Shown here one piece after another: positions 25,812 through 35,571 of a stretch of 64,000 bases of DNA. The DNA lies in the NCBI RefSeq assembly GCF_001460635.1, contig NZ_LN907858.1:372001-436000 (forward strand), written 5' to 3'. Both the position numbers and the translations under genes were made by a program. Numbering within the stretch: position 1 is the first letter of the stretch; each line of letters opens with the position of its first letter. A model generated the notes under the pieces. The model saw nothing but the letters and a program-made list of their open reading frames with translations, searched no databases and was not told the origin of the DNA. The DNA comes from Helicobacter typhlonius (GTDB taxonomy: Bacteria > Campylobacterota > Campylobacteria > Campylobacterales > Helicobacteraceae).

Positions 25812-26555
25812 CTACATATATAGCCCACCATTAACTTTTAGCACTTCGCCAGTAATGTAGCTTGATTGATTTGAGAGCAAAAATGCCACAGCTTCAGCCA
25901 CATCACTTGCTTCCCCAAAACGCGCTAATGGGATATTTTTCATATAGCTCTCCACAATTTCAGGTTTTAGCTCATCTGTCATATCACTTTTTATGAATCC
26001 GGGCGTGATGCAGTTAAAGCGGATATTGCGCGGTGCGCCTTCATACGCAAAAGATTTACTCATCGCAATCATTCCACCCTTACTTGCTGCATAGTTTGAC
26101 TGCCCCATATTGCCGCGCTCACCAATTACTGAAGCAATATTGACTACACTACCAAATCTTTGCTTACCCATTATTTTGAGTGCTTCTCTACAACCAATGA
26201 AACAAGACTTGAGGTTTGCATCAATTACACTTTCAAAGTCTCCTATACTCATACGCAAAGCAAGTTTATCATTTGTGATACCTGCATTATTGACGAGATA
26301 GTCTAGCTTGCCATCACTTTCAATGATGACCTTTAGCGCACTTACAAACTCTTCCTCCACACTTGCGTCAAATTTAATCACAGCCGCCTTGCCACCGCTA
26401 GATTCTATTTCCTTTTGCAGATTATCTGCAAGCTCTGGCTTTGAGCGATAGTTTATCCACACCTTTAATCCATACCCTGCTAATGTCTTAGCGATTTGCG
26501 CCCCAATGCCCTTACTTGCTCCTGTAATTAGCACATTGCTTCCTTGAAATTTCAT
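25812..26555 (-). CDS. fabG: 3-oxoacyl-ACP reductase
   Basis: The 247-residue SDR has the NADPH-binding TGASKGIGAQIA, the NNAGIT motif, catalytic Ser in VVNIASVIG, YAASKGG (Tyr and Lys) and NCITPGFIKSDMT. It reduces 3-oxoacyl-ACP. It is the first gene of the fab operon; GGAG of the leader precedes ATG 26555. Confidence 0.96.
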   Translation of the reverse strand: MKFQGSNVLITGASKGIGAQIAKTLAGYGLKVWINYRSKPELADNLQKEIESSGGKAAVIKFDASVEEEFVSALKVIIESDGKLDYLVNNAGITNDKLALRMSIGDFESVIDANLKSCFIGCREALKIMGKQRFGSVVNIASVIGERGNMGQSNYAASKGGMIAMSKSFAYEGAPRNIRFNCITPGFIKSDMTDELKPEIVESYMKNIPLARFGEASDVAEAVAFLLSNQSSYITGEVLKVNGGLYM

Positions 26556-26600
26556 CTGCTCTCCTTAAATTTTTTGTGAATCTTAGCCTATTTTGGTAAC

Positions 26601-28919
26601 TTAATCTTTTATATAAAAACTCACGCTATCCATACTGCCGTCCTCACCCACGATTGTGAGATGATAATCCCCCGGAGATAAGCGCGTCTTAAAGGAGGAT
26701 TGTGCGGAGCTATGGACAAGCTTTTTATTAAGATACCACGAAATGGGTTGATTCTTGATATTGCTAATATTAATAATGAGCTCTTTATCGCCATCTAAGT
26801 CCTTTGCCTGCAATATTTTAAGTCCTTGCGTGGGGTAGAGAATCTGCACACTTTTTTTATGTCTTTGGATATGCTTATCAATTTGTATGTTCTGAATCTT
26901 GTAGTAGTTGAGCACACTAAGGGGAAGCTTGATGATGAGTTTTGGGGTAGATTCTAAAAAATGACTATCGTGTGAATCTACCTCCTTGTCCCCATACATA
27001 AAGGCTTTGTGGTAGAATGGCGAACGTTCTAGGGGTTTTGCGTGAATAGGGTAAAGAATACTTTTTTGTGAATCTTCTTTTTCGAGCAGATTTTTATACT
27101 CATCATCGAGCCTATATCCGCTAAATTTATCCACCTCTATATATTCTAACTCCTCCGTGGGAAGCTCGAAGTTGATATTATTGTCTGGCAAAGCGGAGAG
27201 AATCTCAAAAAGCAGAGTTCCCGCAGTTTTCACACCTAAAATATTTGGATTTGGTTTGGCATCAAAATTCCCCACCCACGCAACAATAGTATATTTCGGG
27301 CTTACACCTGCAGCCCACGCATCTTTTCTGCCATAGCTTGTTCCGCTTTTCCACGAAAATACCATTTTCTCTTTGTGAAAGTCGAGGATTCCCTCGCGCT
27401 CTAGCTCTTTTAGTGTTTGCAAGGTAAGATAAGCACTTCCTTTTGTAAGAAATCTTTGCATAGGTTTTGGCTGTGTATTTGCTAAGAATCTTAGCTCCCC
27501 AAATACGCCATAGTTACCAAGCCCACGATAAAGTCTTGCGATTTGAAGCATATTTATCTCTTTTGAGCCAAGTATAAAGGACAGGCCATATTGATGTGGA
27601 TTGCTCGCTGGCAAATGCGCCATATCTTGCAAGGTAAAGAAAAATTTTTCATAGCCATATTCTTGCAAAAGCTTTACAAAAGGCACATTGAGTGATTTTT
27701 GCAGGGCATATTCTGCTGCGACTAATCCTTTGTAGGTTTTTGTCGCATTTTGTGGCTTGAAATTAGCAAAGTAGAGTGGCACATCGGTCAAAAGGCTTTG
27801 TGGCGCAATGAGTCCATTATCAATGCTAAGGGCATACAAAAAAGGTTTAAGTAGTGAGCCCGGAGAGCGCAACGCACGCACACCATCTATTTGTCCATAA
27901 TTTTGTATATCTAAAAAATCCTGCGAGCCTACATAGCTTAGAATCTCGCCGCTTTGTGTATCCACAACAAGTGCGGCAATGTTTAAAATCCCCTGCGGAT
28001 AGAGTTTTTTATGATATTGCTTGATGACAGATTCTGCACGTATTTGGAGATTTTTATCAATCGTAGTATGAATATTGTAAGCCTTTTGTGTGCGTGCTAA
28101 ATGCACACTGAGGTGCGGCGCGATATTACGATAGGCTGTCTTTGTCTGTGGTAGTGGTTCTTTGAGAGCAAGGGAAAGTATTGTTTCATCAAAATATCCC
28201 TTTTTGTGTAATTTTAAAAGTAAGGTATCACGCTTTTGTTGTAGGATTTGTGTGTTTTTATTAAGATTGAGTAGTCCCGGTGCGTTTGGAAGCACGGCTA
28301 AAAGAGCAGATTCTGCCCAAGTGAGCGCATTAGAATCTTTATGAAAATATAAAAGTGCAGCTGAATGATAGCCCACGATATTACCACCATAGGGCGCATT
28401 ATTGAGATACATATTGAGAATCTCATCTTTGCTATATGCGCTTTCGAGCGCAAGTGTTTGAAAAATCTCATTAAATTTATTTGCAAATGTACGTGGTGCG
28501 TTGGTGTAGAGCTTTACTACCTGCATACTAATCGTGCTTCCACCCATTCTTTTGTGTGAAGTGAGATTATTTTTTGCACTGCGCAAAAGCGCGAAAATAT
28601 CAATCCCACAATGTTGATAAAAGCGTCTGTCTTCATAATTGAGCACAGCAACGCGAAGTTTGTGTGGTGGCGCGTGAGGCAGCTTTAAATGCCATTGTTC
28701 TTGTTTGTTTAAAAACACACTAAGGAGTGTGCCATTTCTATCAAAAACACTTTTGCTATAAACAGATTCAAATAAATCTTTTTTCAAACCCTCTTTTGTC
28801 TTAAGCGTATCATAAAAGCTTACAAACACGCCTAAGCCGTAAAAGAAAAGTAGCACAGCACCAGTCGCGCAGAGAATAAGCGGTATTTTGGCACGAGCAA
28901 AAATCGCGCTATCTCTCAC
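26601..28919 (-). CDS. pbpC: Penicillin-binding protein 1C
   Basis: The 772-residue bifunctional enzyme has an N-terminal membrane anchor (about 12-34), a GT51 transglycosylase (NYEDRRFYQHCGIDIFALLRS, MGGSTISMQVVKL, EILNMYLNNAPYGGN), a transpeptidase (SPGSLLKPF with the SxxK, SLN for SxN, WKSGTS for KTG) and a C-terminal BiPBP-like domain (SWYLNKKLVHSSAQSSF, PGDYHLTIVGEDG). The start is GTG 28919, overlapping the end of the alpha-2-macroglobulin gene by 11 bp; this pairing is known from E. coli pbpC-yfhM. Confidence 0.95.
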   Translation of the reverse strand: MRDSAIFARAKIPLILCATGAVLLFFYGLGVFVSFYDTLKTKEGLKKDLFESVYSKSVFDRNGTLLSVFLNKQEQWHLKLPHAPPHKLRVAVLNYEDRRFYQHCGIDIFALLRSAKNNLTSHKRMGGSTISMQVVKLYTNAPRTFANKFNEIFQTLALESAYSKDEILNMYLNNAPYGGNIVGYHSAALLYFHKDSNALTWAESALLAVLPNAPGLLNLNKNTQILQQKRDTLLLKLHKKGYFDETILSLALKEPLPQTKTAYRNIAPHLSVHLARTQKAYNIHTTIDKNLQIRAESVIKQYHKKLYPQGILNIAALVVDTQSGEILSYVGSQDFLDIQNYGQIDGVRALRSPGSLLKPFLYALSIDNGLIAPQSLLTDVPLYFANFKPQNATKTYKGLVAAEYALQKSLNVPFVKLLQEYGYEKFFFTLQDMAHLPASNPHQYGLSFILGSKEINMLQIARLYRGLGNYGVFGELRFLANTQPKPMQRFLTKGSAYLTLQTLKELEREGILDFHKEKMVFSWKSGTSYGRKDAWAAGVSPKYTIVAWVGNFDAKPNPNILGVKTAGTLLFEILSALPDNNINFELPTEELEYIEVDKFSGYRLDDEYKNLLEKEDSQKSILYPIHAKPLERSPFYHKAFMYGDKEVDSHDSHFLESTPKLIIKLPLSVLNYYKIQNIQIDKHIQRHKKSVQILYPTQGLKILQAKDLDGDKELIINISNIKNQPISWYLNKKLVHSSAQSSFKTRLSPGDYHLTIVGEDGSMDSVSFYIKD

Positions 28920-31900
28920 GAGAGCTTACCACAACGGGCATAGAGCTTGTATTGGCAAGGAAGCTATTATCATACATCGCCTCTGCAGTAGCTGGTGGGA
29001 GGATATATTCTCCGGGTGTAATGGCATTAATTTTCACAAACATCACTTTGCTATTGCCGTGGTAGTCCATAAACCACATTATCTTATCATCTCGTATATC
29101 AGTGTAGGTAATGCCACTATTTGTTACAAATTTTGGTAAAATCACATCGTCTCTTAGCCTTGTGTTTTCTATCTCCCAGCCGCTAGGCAGATTCTGTGTA
29201 ATGGCGACATTATTTACCCTTACACGCTCACTTGCATTGCTTAGGGTGAGTTTCATATAGAATGTGCTAGAAGATGGTATGTTGCTTACATCGATAGGAT
29301 TGCCACTTTCATCTAAGAAGCTTCGAGCAAGTGCGATTTTTTGCGATTTTGCTTGAATATCTTTCTCTAATAAAATGCCGTCCCATACTTGATTGATATA
29401 GAGCGGGAAGGCGTTGTTTGAGCTAAGTTTGCCCTCAATCGCGTCAAATGGGATTTTTATAGAATCTGCTCCCTTATCCGCCTTGAAGTTTTTGCCATTG
29501 AAATTTACATCAATTATGTTATTGCCCTTATCCTCGCTCGCAGGCATTGTGCTAGAGAGTGCAAGGAGCGAGTAACCAAGTGTTTGTGTCGAATACCAAT
29601 TATCACTTTCGAGTTTTTGGATAAGAAGTGATAGTGCCTCTTTGTGCGGTGCGCCATAAATCTCCGTGTAGGCACGCAAAATCATCGCATTATCGCGCAA
29701 AGATGAGCCATAGCTATATATGTAGTAGCTCTCATCTCGCTCTTTGGTTATTGTGGGGAGATTCTTTGTGATTTTTTCAGCGATTGATTGCATTCCTGCG
29801 AGTTTGTATGCTGCACCCAAAAGCCACTTGTTGCTTACATCTATATTAAGACTATCAAGATTTTCGTATATCGCATTTAGCAAACCAATTTGTGGCTCAC
29901 CCGCGAGTGAAAGCAAGTAGAGTGCATAGATAGCCGTTTTAGGATCTTCTGTATTTTTGGCAAGGTTCTTTTGGTAGGAAATCCAATTTTTTAGCACATT
30001 GTCCGCTACATAATAGCCATTTGCCTTAGCAAGAAGTAGGAAATGCCCTGCATATGCGCTACCCCACGGATTAGAGCGTGTTTCTCCCTGCCAATATGAG
30101 AAACCGCCATCACTTGTTTGGAATCTTCCTATGCGCTCAATTCCTGCGTTAATGTTTCGCACAATTTCTTGCTTGTCGATAAAATTACTTTTGCTCAGTT
30201 TGTTTAAGAAAAGCTGCGGCATAACGCTTGAAGTCGTTTGCTCGATACAGCCATAAGGATAGCGGATAAGCCATTTGAGGCGATTATCAATGCTTAAAAT
30301 CGGGCTTTGGCTCACAATCACATAACTATCGCTTGAGCCGATAATAGAATTTTTTGGATTTTCTAGTGTGAGTGAATCTTTAGGTTTAAGCGTGAATTTC
30401 TGGCTCAAAGTCGTGTAAGGGTTGTTTGGCAAAATATCAATCTCGCTTTTTTGGTTTAGCTTAAAGTCCTTGCTTGATAGACTTATATCGATGAAATCCT
30501 GCCCGATATGATTCTCACTCGCTTGTGCGTTGATATACACATTTTGGGATTTTTTGTCATCAAACTGCAAAGTAATTTGATTTTTATCAAATGCGATTTT
30601 ATCGCCACTTTTGAGATTTAAAGTAACCTTGCCTACCTTTTCTTGTGTTGGCAACACTTCAATAGCAAGGGTGAATTTATCGCCATTTTTGAGGCTACGC
30701 GGTATAGTGGGTAGCATAGCCACAGGTGCGCTTACTTGCATATTTTGTGAAGCTCCGCCATAGGCTTTTTCATCAACCGCTACTGCCATAATCCGCACAC
30801 TCCCCATATATGAGGGCATTGTGTAGGTAAATTTTGCCTTGCCCTTATCATCACTCATTATGGGTTTGGCATAAAATGCCACAGGTTTAAATCTTTGGGC
30901 TTGATTCAAATCTTTGCGCTTTGCACCAGCTTTAAACATCGCCTCACCGCCGACTTTTAAAACTTGATGAATCTTATCTATATTGTGCCCAATAATCATA
31001 TCGTAGTTATCAAAATTCAGCAGTGAAAGGGCTAGTTTTTTGTAGAAATATACCCACGGATTTGGCGAAGAAAAATCTGTCAAATCAAGCAGCCCCTCAT
31101 CAACAATCGCGAGTGTGTAAGCGACTTTTTTCTTTTCTTTGTTTGAGAGATTCACGACAAAATTATCATTGGGGCGGATTGACTTAGGCGCGTCAATATC
31201 AATAGTAATTTTAGAATCTGCATTTTCCACCATAAGCGGTATAATGCCATAAAGTCGCTGTGAGCGGTCATTATTAATACTATTATAATCTTGCAGTAGA
31301 TGCACACTCACATACACATTGGGTGCATAGGCTTTTTTAAGCGGTAGCTCAAACTGCGTTTGCCCATCTTTTGTATCGACAAAGAATCGCTCAAATACCT
31401 TATCTGCACCGATAATATTCACAAGTGCTTTAGAATCTTTGATGCTTTCAAAAGTAACAACTGCCTTTTCATCGCTTAAGTAATGTGTCTTGTTTGAACT
31501 CATTTTAAGGGCTGTGATTTTTGGCTCAAGGTTTGGCTCACCATATTCACTCGCATAGAGTGAGAGCGCACTCTTTGTGCCATTTGTTAAGTCTTGCACT
31601 TCGATAAAGAGCTCCCCGCTTTGATTTGGGGTAAATGTTAAAACAACAGGTTCTGCCTTTGAAGTGAGGTTACCCTCTTGCAAAACCCTTGTGTATTTAC
31701 TGCTTTTTATCGAGCGCACAAACTCATCATAGCTGCTATAATCCCACCACCACGATTGATTTGAATGATAAATTGTATATTTGAGTTTGCGATTAACTAA
31801 AGGCTTTTGCGTATCACTTGAAAGCACGATAATTGGCAAATGAATCTCTTTATCCGCACTCACATAGCGACTTTCTGGCTTTTTAATCCCAACAAAAGCA

Positions 31901-34365
31901 TCAAAAAGCATAATATCCACAGCCTTTGCATTTTGGACTTGACGCCCACCACTTTCGATGACCTTTGCACTCAAGATAGCGCGGAGGTTTCTGCTCGCCT
32001 TTTCTATGAAATCGTCAATATCAATTTCTATATTTTTCTTGCCATTTTCATCGAGTTTGCCCTCAAAGTCATCATAAAAATCATTTAGGCTTTGATGTGA
32101 GGTAAAGACATAGTCTTTATACGCAGGTGCGTAAAAATTTACTTCTTTAACAAGCAAATCTATATTGTATTTGAGATTGCTCGCTGGCGCACCAAAGAGA
32201 TATTTTGATTGCAGAGTAAAATTAAGCTCATCTACCGTGCTTATTTTGTCCGGAGATGCTATTTCTACCTTTATGCGATTTGGCACGACATTTTCTACCG
32301 AGATTTTATGCCAAAAACTGCTTCCACCAACTTTTGCTTCAAGCTCATAAATGCCACTTGGGGCGTTAGATTCTGTTGTAAATGTATATGAAAACAATCC
32401 AAAAAGCTGTTCTTTTAGGCTTAGATTCTCTATGATTTTTTTGCCCTGTGGTGAGGTAATGCTAATGTGTATTGGGTGGGTAATCGGTTTAGAATCTGCT
32501 CGTGCAAGGATATTTATATGCGCACTTTCGCCCGGGCGATACACGCCTCTATCGGTGTAGATATATGCCCTTGTGTTCCCATCAAGCACCTCTCCAGCAA
32601 CATCAAAGCCCTCTGTGCTTACAGGATTCTTAAGGCGCAGAATCGTATTGTCATCATCTTTATTCGCGTCAAGATACATAATTTTAGAGGATTCATTAAA
32701 TGTGGCAATGCCTTGTGAATCTGTGCTTATGCTCTGCAGGGTTTGATTTTTCCGACTAATGGCATTGATTTGCACCGAGGAGAGTGGCTTATTACTTACC
32801 ATATCAAGTGCCATTACTTCGAGTTTATCATCGCCACTTTGCTGGGCGATGAGGGCGATATTTGAAAAAATCAAATGCTTTTGTATGGTTGCCTTATCAA
32901 AAAACTGACTTTTGCGCCACGATGAAGTTCCCTCTGGAAATTCATACATCATATCTTCTTCTTTAAAGCCAAGTTCGATGATGAAAATGCCCTTTTTGTC
33001 CTTAAGTGCGGATAAATCTATCTCGCTTTGAAGCCATTGATTTTGCTCGGCTTCAAGCTCAAAATCTTGCTTAAGCACTTCATCACCCAAACGCTCAAAA
33101 TCCGCGTAAATACCCCTATCGCTATACTCATCATCATAGTAGTGATCATCGCGTGAGTAGTTGTTGTATTGTGTTTCGCCGATGAGATTTTGTCTGTAAA
33201 GATATGCGGTGATGTTGTTTGGGTAGATTTTGCTTATCTTTAGTCTTACTTTTTTGATATTCATACTCTTAAAAGCGATTTTGTGTGCGGCATTGCTTGG
33301 GAGGAAAATACCCTGTTGTGAAAAGGCTATTGCTGGGGTGATTTGATGAAAAAATATCGAATCTTCTTTGGCAGTTTGCATACGCGCTTTATCCACGCCT
33401 ACCAAGCCTTCTTTAATGCGGATTTTGTAGTTTTTAGAGAGACTAAAAGGCGCGTCAATTCGCACGACATTGCCGCTTTGAGAGAATTTTGCCTTAATGT
33501 CTGGCTCAATGCTAATAAAATTCTCCAAATGTGTATTTTGAGCAAGATATGAAGAAAAAGCCACTTCGATATATGGTGTCTCTGTGCTTATAGCCCTTAT
33601 GCCCACCACTTCTAGATTCCCCACGCTCTGTATGTATCGCGCTACCTTGTCTTCTTTGAGCCCAAAATATTTAGCCTTGATGGTTAAGGTATAGGCTTTA
33701 TCCTCCTGTATAGGTAGCTCATCACTTTTAATAAAAAGTGCCTTTGGTGCGGCTTGTAGTGTGAATCCCACATCTGCGCCTTTATCATCTTGCAAAGTAA
33801 TGGCTTTTGCTATCTCTTTTTTATCATTAGATTCAATAGCCTGTAAAAGTGCGCTCATATCGAATCTTTGTGAAAATTCGACACTTGTGCGGAAGCTCAA
33901 GCTTTGACTAGCATTGTATGTAGGCTCAAATGGCAAAATATCCGCCTCCGTCAAATTAGTCCGCACATCAAGGGAGAGAGAATCTTTAATAAGTGTGTTT
34001 TCAAGTTTTGCAAGATTCACATTGAATGTGTATTTTGTGTTTGGTTTGAGCGTGGCAAGAGGAAAGATGAGTATTTCATAAGTGGAGCGATATACATAAG
34101 TCGCATCAACACCTTTGCCATTAATCTTTATGATATCATCACTCGCTTTTACCTCATAAATCTTACTCGCATTAAATGTTTCTTCGCTAACGATTGGGTT
34201 TTCAAAAGTAATTCTAATATTATCATCTTGCTCGGTGGAGATATTTTGCGTATAAGAGCTGACTGATTTATTATCCGCACACGCGCTTATAAAAAATACT
34301 AAAAACACGCACAACAGCAAAGCAACACTTATTTTATTGTTTGTTCTTGTTTTTATAGTATTCAT
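28909..34365 (-). CDS. Bacterial alpha-2-macroglobulin lipoprotein (YfhM-like)
   Basis: The 1,818-residue protein has a signal peptide with lipobox FFISAC and the bacterial A2M domain chain: N-terminal MG-like domains, the MG2 region around GVYRPGESAHINILAR, the bait-region area around FVVNLSNKEKKKVAYTLAIVDEGLLDLT, and the thioester motif Gly-Cys1373-Ile-Glu-Gln in PYGCIEQTTSS, followed by the alpha-helical thioester domain (GGFSYWQGETRSNPWGSAYAGHFLLLA). It should trap attacking proteases in the periplasm covalently and guard the wall together with PBP1C. Start ATG 34365 places the signal peptide correctly. Confidence 0.93.
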   Translation of the reverse strand: MNTIKTRTNNKISVALLLCVFLVFFISACADNKSVSSYTQNISTEQDDNIRITFENPIVSEETFNASKIYEVKASDDIIKINGKGVDATYVYRSTYEILIFPLATLKPNTKYTFNVNLAKLENTLIKDSLSLDVRTNLTEADILPFEPTYNASQSLSFRTSVEFSQRFDMSALLQAIESNDKKEIAKAITLQDDKGADVGFTLQAAPKALFIKSDELPIQEDKAYTLTIKAKYFGLKEDKVARYIQSVGNLEVVGIRAISTETPYIEVAFSSYLAQNTHLENFISIEPDIKAKFSQSGNVVRIDAPFSLSKNYKIRIKEGLVGVDKARMQTAKEDSIFFHQITPAIAFSQQGIFLPSNAAHKIAFKSMNIKKVRLKISKIYPNNITAYLYRQNLIGETQYNNYSRDDHYYDDEYSDRGIYADFERLGDEVLKQDFELEAEQNQWLQSEIDLSALKDKKGIFIIELGFKEEDMMYEFPEGTSSWRKSQFFDKATIQKHLIFSNIALIAQQSGDDKLEVMALDMVSNKPLSSVQINAISRKNQTLQSISTDSQGIATFNESSKIMYLDANKDDDNTILRLKNPVSTEGFDVAGEVLDGNTRAYIYTDRGVYRPGESAHINILARADSKPITHPIHISITSPQGKKIIENLSLKEQLFGLFSYTFTTESNAPSGIYELEAKVGGSSFWHKISVENVVPNRIKVEIASPDKISTVDELNFTLQSKYLFGAPASNLKYNIDLLVKEVNFYAPAYKDYVFTSHQSLNDFYDDFEGKLDENGKKNIEIDIDDFIEKASRNLRAILSAKVIESGGRQVQNAKAVDIMLFDAFVGIKKPESRYVSADKEIHLPIIVLSSDTQKPLVNRKLKYTIYHSNQSWWWDYSSYDEFVRSIKSSKYTRVLQEGNLTSKAEPVVLTFTPNQSGELFIEVQDLTNGTKSALSLYASEYGEPNLEPKITALKMSSNKTHYLSDEKAVVTFESIKDSKALVNIIGADKVFERFFVDTKDGQTQFELPLKKAYAPNVYVSVHLLQDYNSINNDRSQRLYGIIPLMVENADSKITIDIDAPKSIRPNDNFVVNLSNKEKKKVAYTLAIVDEGLLDLTDFSSPNPWVYFYKKLALSLLNFDNYDMIIGHNIDKIHQVLKVGGEAMFKAGAKRKDLNQAQRFKPVAFYAKPIMSDDKGKAKFTYTMPSYMGSVRIMAVAVDEKAYGGASQNMQVSAPVAMLPTIPRSLKNGDKFTLAIEVLPTQEKVGKVTLNLKSGDKIAFDKNQITLQFDDKKSQNVYINAQASENHIGQDFIDISLSSKDFKLNQKSEIDILPNNPYTTLSQKFTLKPKDSLTLENPKNSIIGSSDSYVIVSQSPILSIDNRLKWLIRYPYGCIEQTTSSVMPQLFLNKLSKSNFIDKQEIVRNINAGIERIGRFQTSDGGFSYWQGETRSNPWGSAYAGHFLLLAKANGYYVADNVLKNWISYQKNLAKNTEDPKTAIYALYLLSLAGEPQIGLLNAIYENLDSLNIDVSNKWLLGAAYKLAGMQSIAEKITKNLPTITKERDESYYIYSYGSSLRDNAMILRAYTEIYGAPHKEALSLLIQKLESDNWYSTQTLGYSLLALSSTMPASEDKGNNIIDVNFNGKNFKADKGADSIKIPFDAIEGKLSSNNAFPLYINQVWDGILLEKDIQAKSQKIALARSFLDESGNPIDVSNIPSSSTFYMKLTLSNASERVRVNNVAITQNLPSGWEIENTRLRDDVILPKFVTNSGITYTDIRDDKIMWFMDYHGNSKVMFVKINAITPGEYILPPATAEAMYDNSFLANTSSMPVVVSSRER

Positions 34366-34439
34366 AGCTATCTCTTTCAACGGCAGGATTTGCAAAATCT
34401 AAATTTCTTGATTGTATCAAAAATTCCATAAACACAAAC

Positions 34440-35345
34440 TTAAAAATATGCTTCAAAATGTGGCGCGAAGTCAAAATGGAGTTTGCTTGTGAAGCGATAT
34501 TCTTGCTCTCTAAAACAAAAGTGCAAAGAATGTGCATTGAGGCATAAATAGGGTGCGCCGAAGTATTGCTCATACTCGGCTAGATGTTTGTTGTCTAAAT
34601 ACATTCTGCTATATTTCTCATCTGCCCCATATAGCGGGTCGCCTAGGATTCTATGTCCTATATAGGCGCAATGAGCGCGGATTTGGTGGGTTCTGCCTGT
34701 GAGTGGTAGGGCATTAATAAGTGTAGAATCTGTTTGTGCGTGATAAAAAATAGGGCGCACAAGTGTGCGAGATTCTTTGCCATTTTTACATATAATACTT
34801 TTGATACATAAATCCCCACCCTTATGCTTTTGCGTGGCGAGTGGCTTGTCAATGAGTATCTCCTGTGTGAGATTCCCCTCCACGATAGCATAATAACTTT
34901 TGTGAATCTGCCGCTGCTGCATTAGCATTTTGAGTTCTTTTTCGCTTACAGGATTTAGGGCGCATAGCAATAAGCCGCTAGTTTGCCTATCAAGACGATG
35001 AATGATATTTGCATTTTTGCCAAAGCGCGATTTGAGTGCGTCATTAAGTGAGTAGTGAAAATATCTGCCTTTGGGGTGGCTTAGGAGGTTGTGTGGCTTG
35101 TCATACACGCAAAAATCTGCATTGGAAAACAAAGGTTCTAAGTTAATATCACGGGCTTCAAACTCGTTTAGTTCGACTTTACCACAAATAATTTCAGCCT
35201 TTGATACTGCGCGTCCATTTTGCCTTAAATAGCCCTTGTCTATGGCTCTTTGGGCAGCTTGTATGCTGTATTGTTTGTGGCGCATAAGGAATAAAAACGC
35301 TGCTATGGGTGTGCTAATCTCGTATTCACGCGTGATAAAGGGCAT
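34440..35345 (-). CDS. RluA-family pseudouridine synthase
   Basis: The 301-residue protein has an N-terminal S4-like segment (AAFLFLMRHKQYSIQAAQRA), then the synthase core with FCVYDKPHNLLSHP and the catalytic Asp in IIHRLDRQTSGLLLCA, KSYYAIVEG, LTGRTHQIRAHCAYIGHRILGDPLYG. It modifies uridines in rRNA or tRNA; the exact site is unclear. RBS AAAGGA precedes the ATG. The 226-bp gap to cysS (35346-35571) holds no gene but has several AGAATC/GATTCT copies. Confidence 0.92.
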   Translation of the reverse strand: MPFITREYEISTPIAAFLFLMRHKQYSIQAAQRAIDKGYLRQNGRAVSKAEIICGKVELNEFEARDINLEPLFSNADFCVYDKPHNLLSHPKGRYFHYSLNDALKSRFGKNANIIHRLDRQTSGLLLCALNPVSEKELKMLMQQRQIHKSYYAIVEGNLTQEILIDKPLATQKHKGGDLCIKSIICKNGKESRTLVRPIFYHAQTDSTLINALPLTGRTHQIRAHCAYIGHRILGDPLYGADEKYSRMYLDNKHLAEYEQYFGAPYLCLNAHSLHFCFREQEYRFTSKLHFDFAPHFEAYF

Positions 35346-35571
35346 TTATAATCCTTTGAAACAATAGGCGTTTTAGAATCTACTTAAAGAATCTCATAGA
35401 GAATCCGCACATTGCACTAAGGCAAAGATTCTATACACGCTTACTTTAAGGCTTCTCATTGCATTAATTTATAGGATTCTAATTTGTGCCCCTTTTTTAA
35501 CAAATCCCACATTTATAGAATCCTGCATAGCATCTTTATGGCATTGTAAGCGCAGATTTTTGGTTAAGATT

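Noticed and set aside
35346-35571. A CRISPR-like or repeat element between cysS and the RluA gene
   Set aside because: The repeated feature is only the scattered AGAATC/GATTCT motif with no regular spacing.
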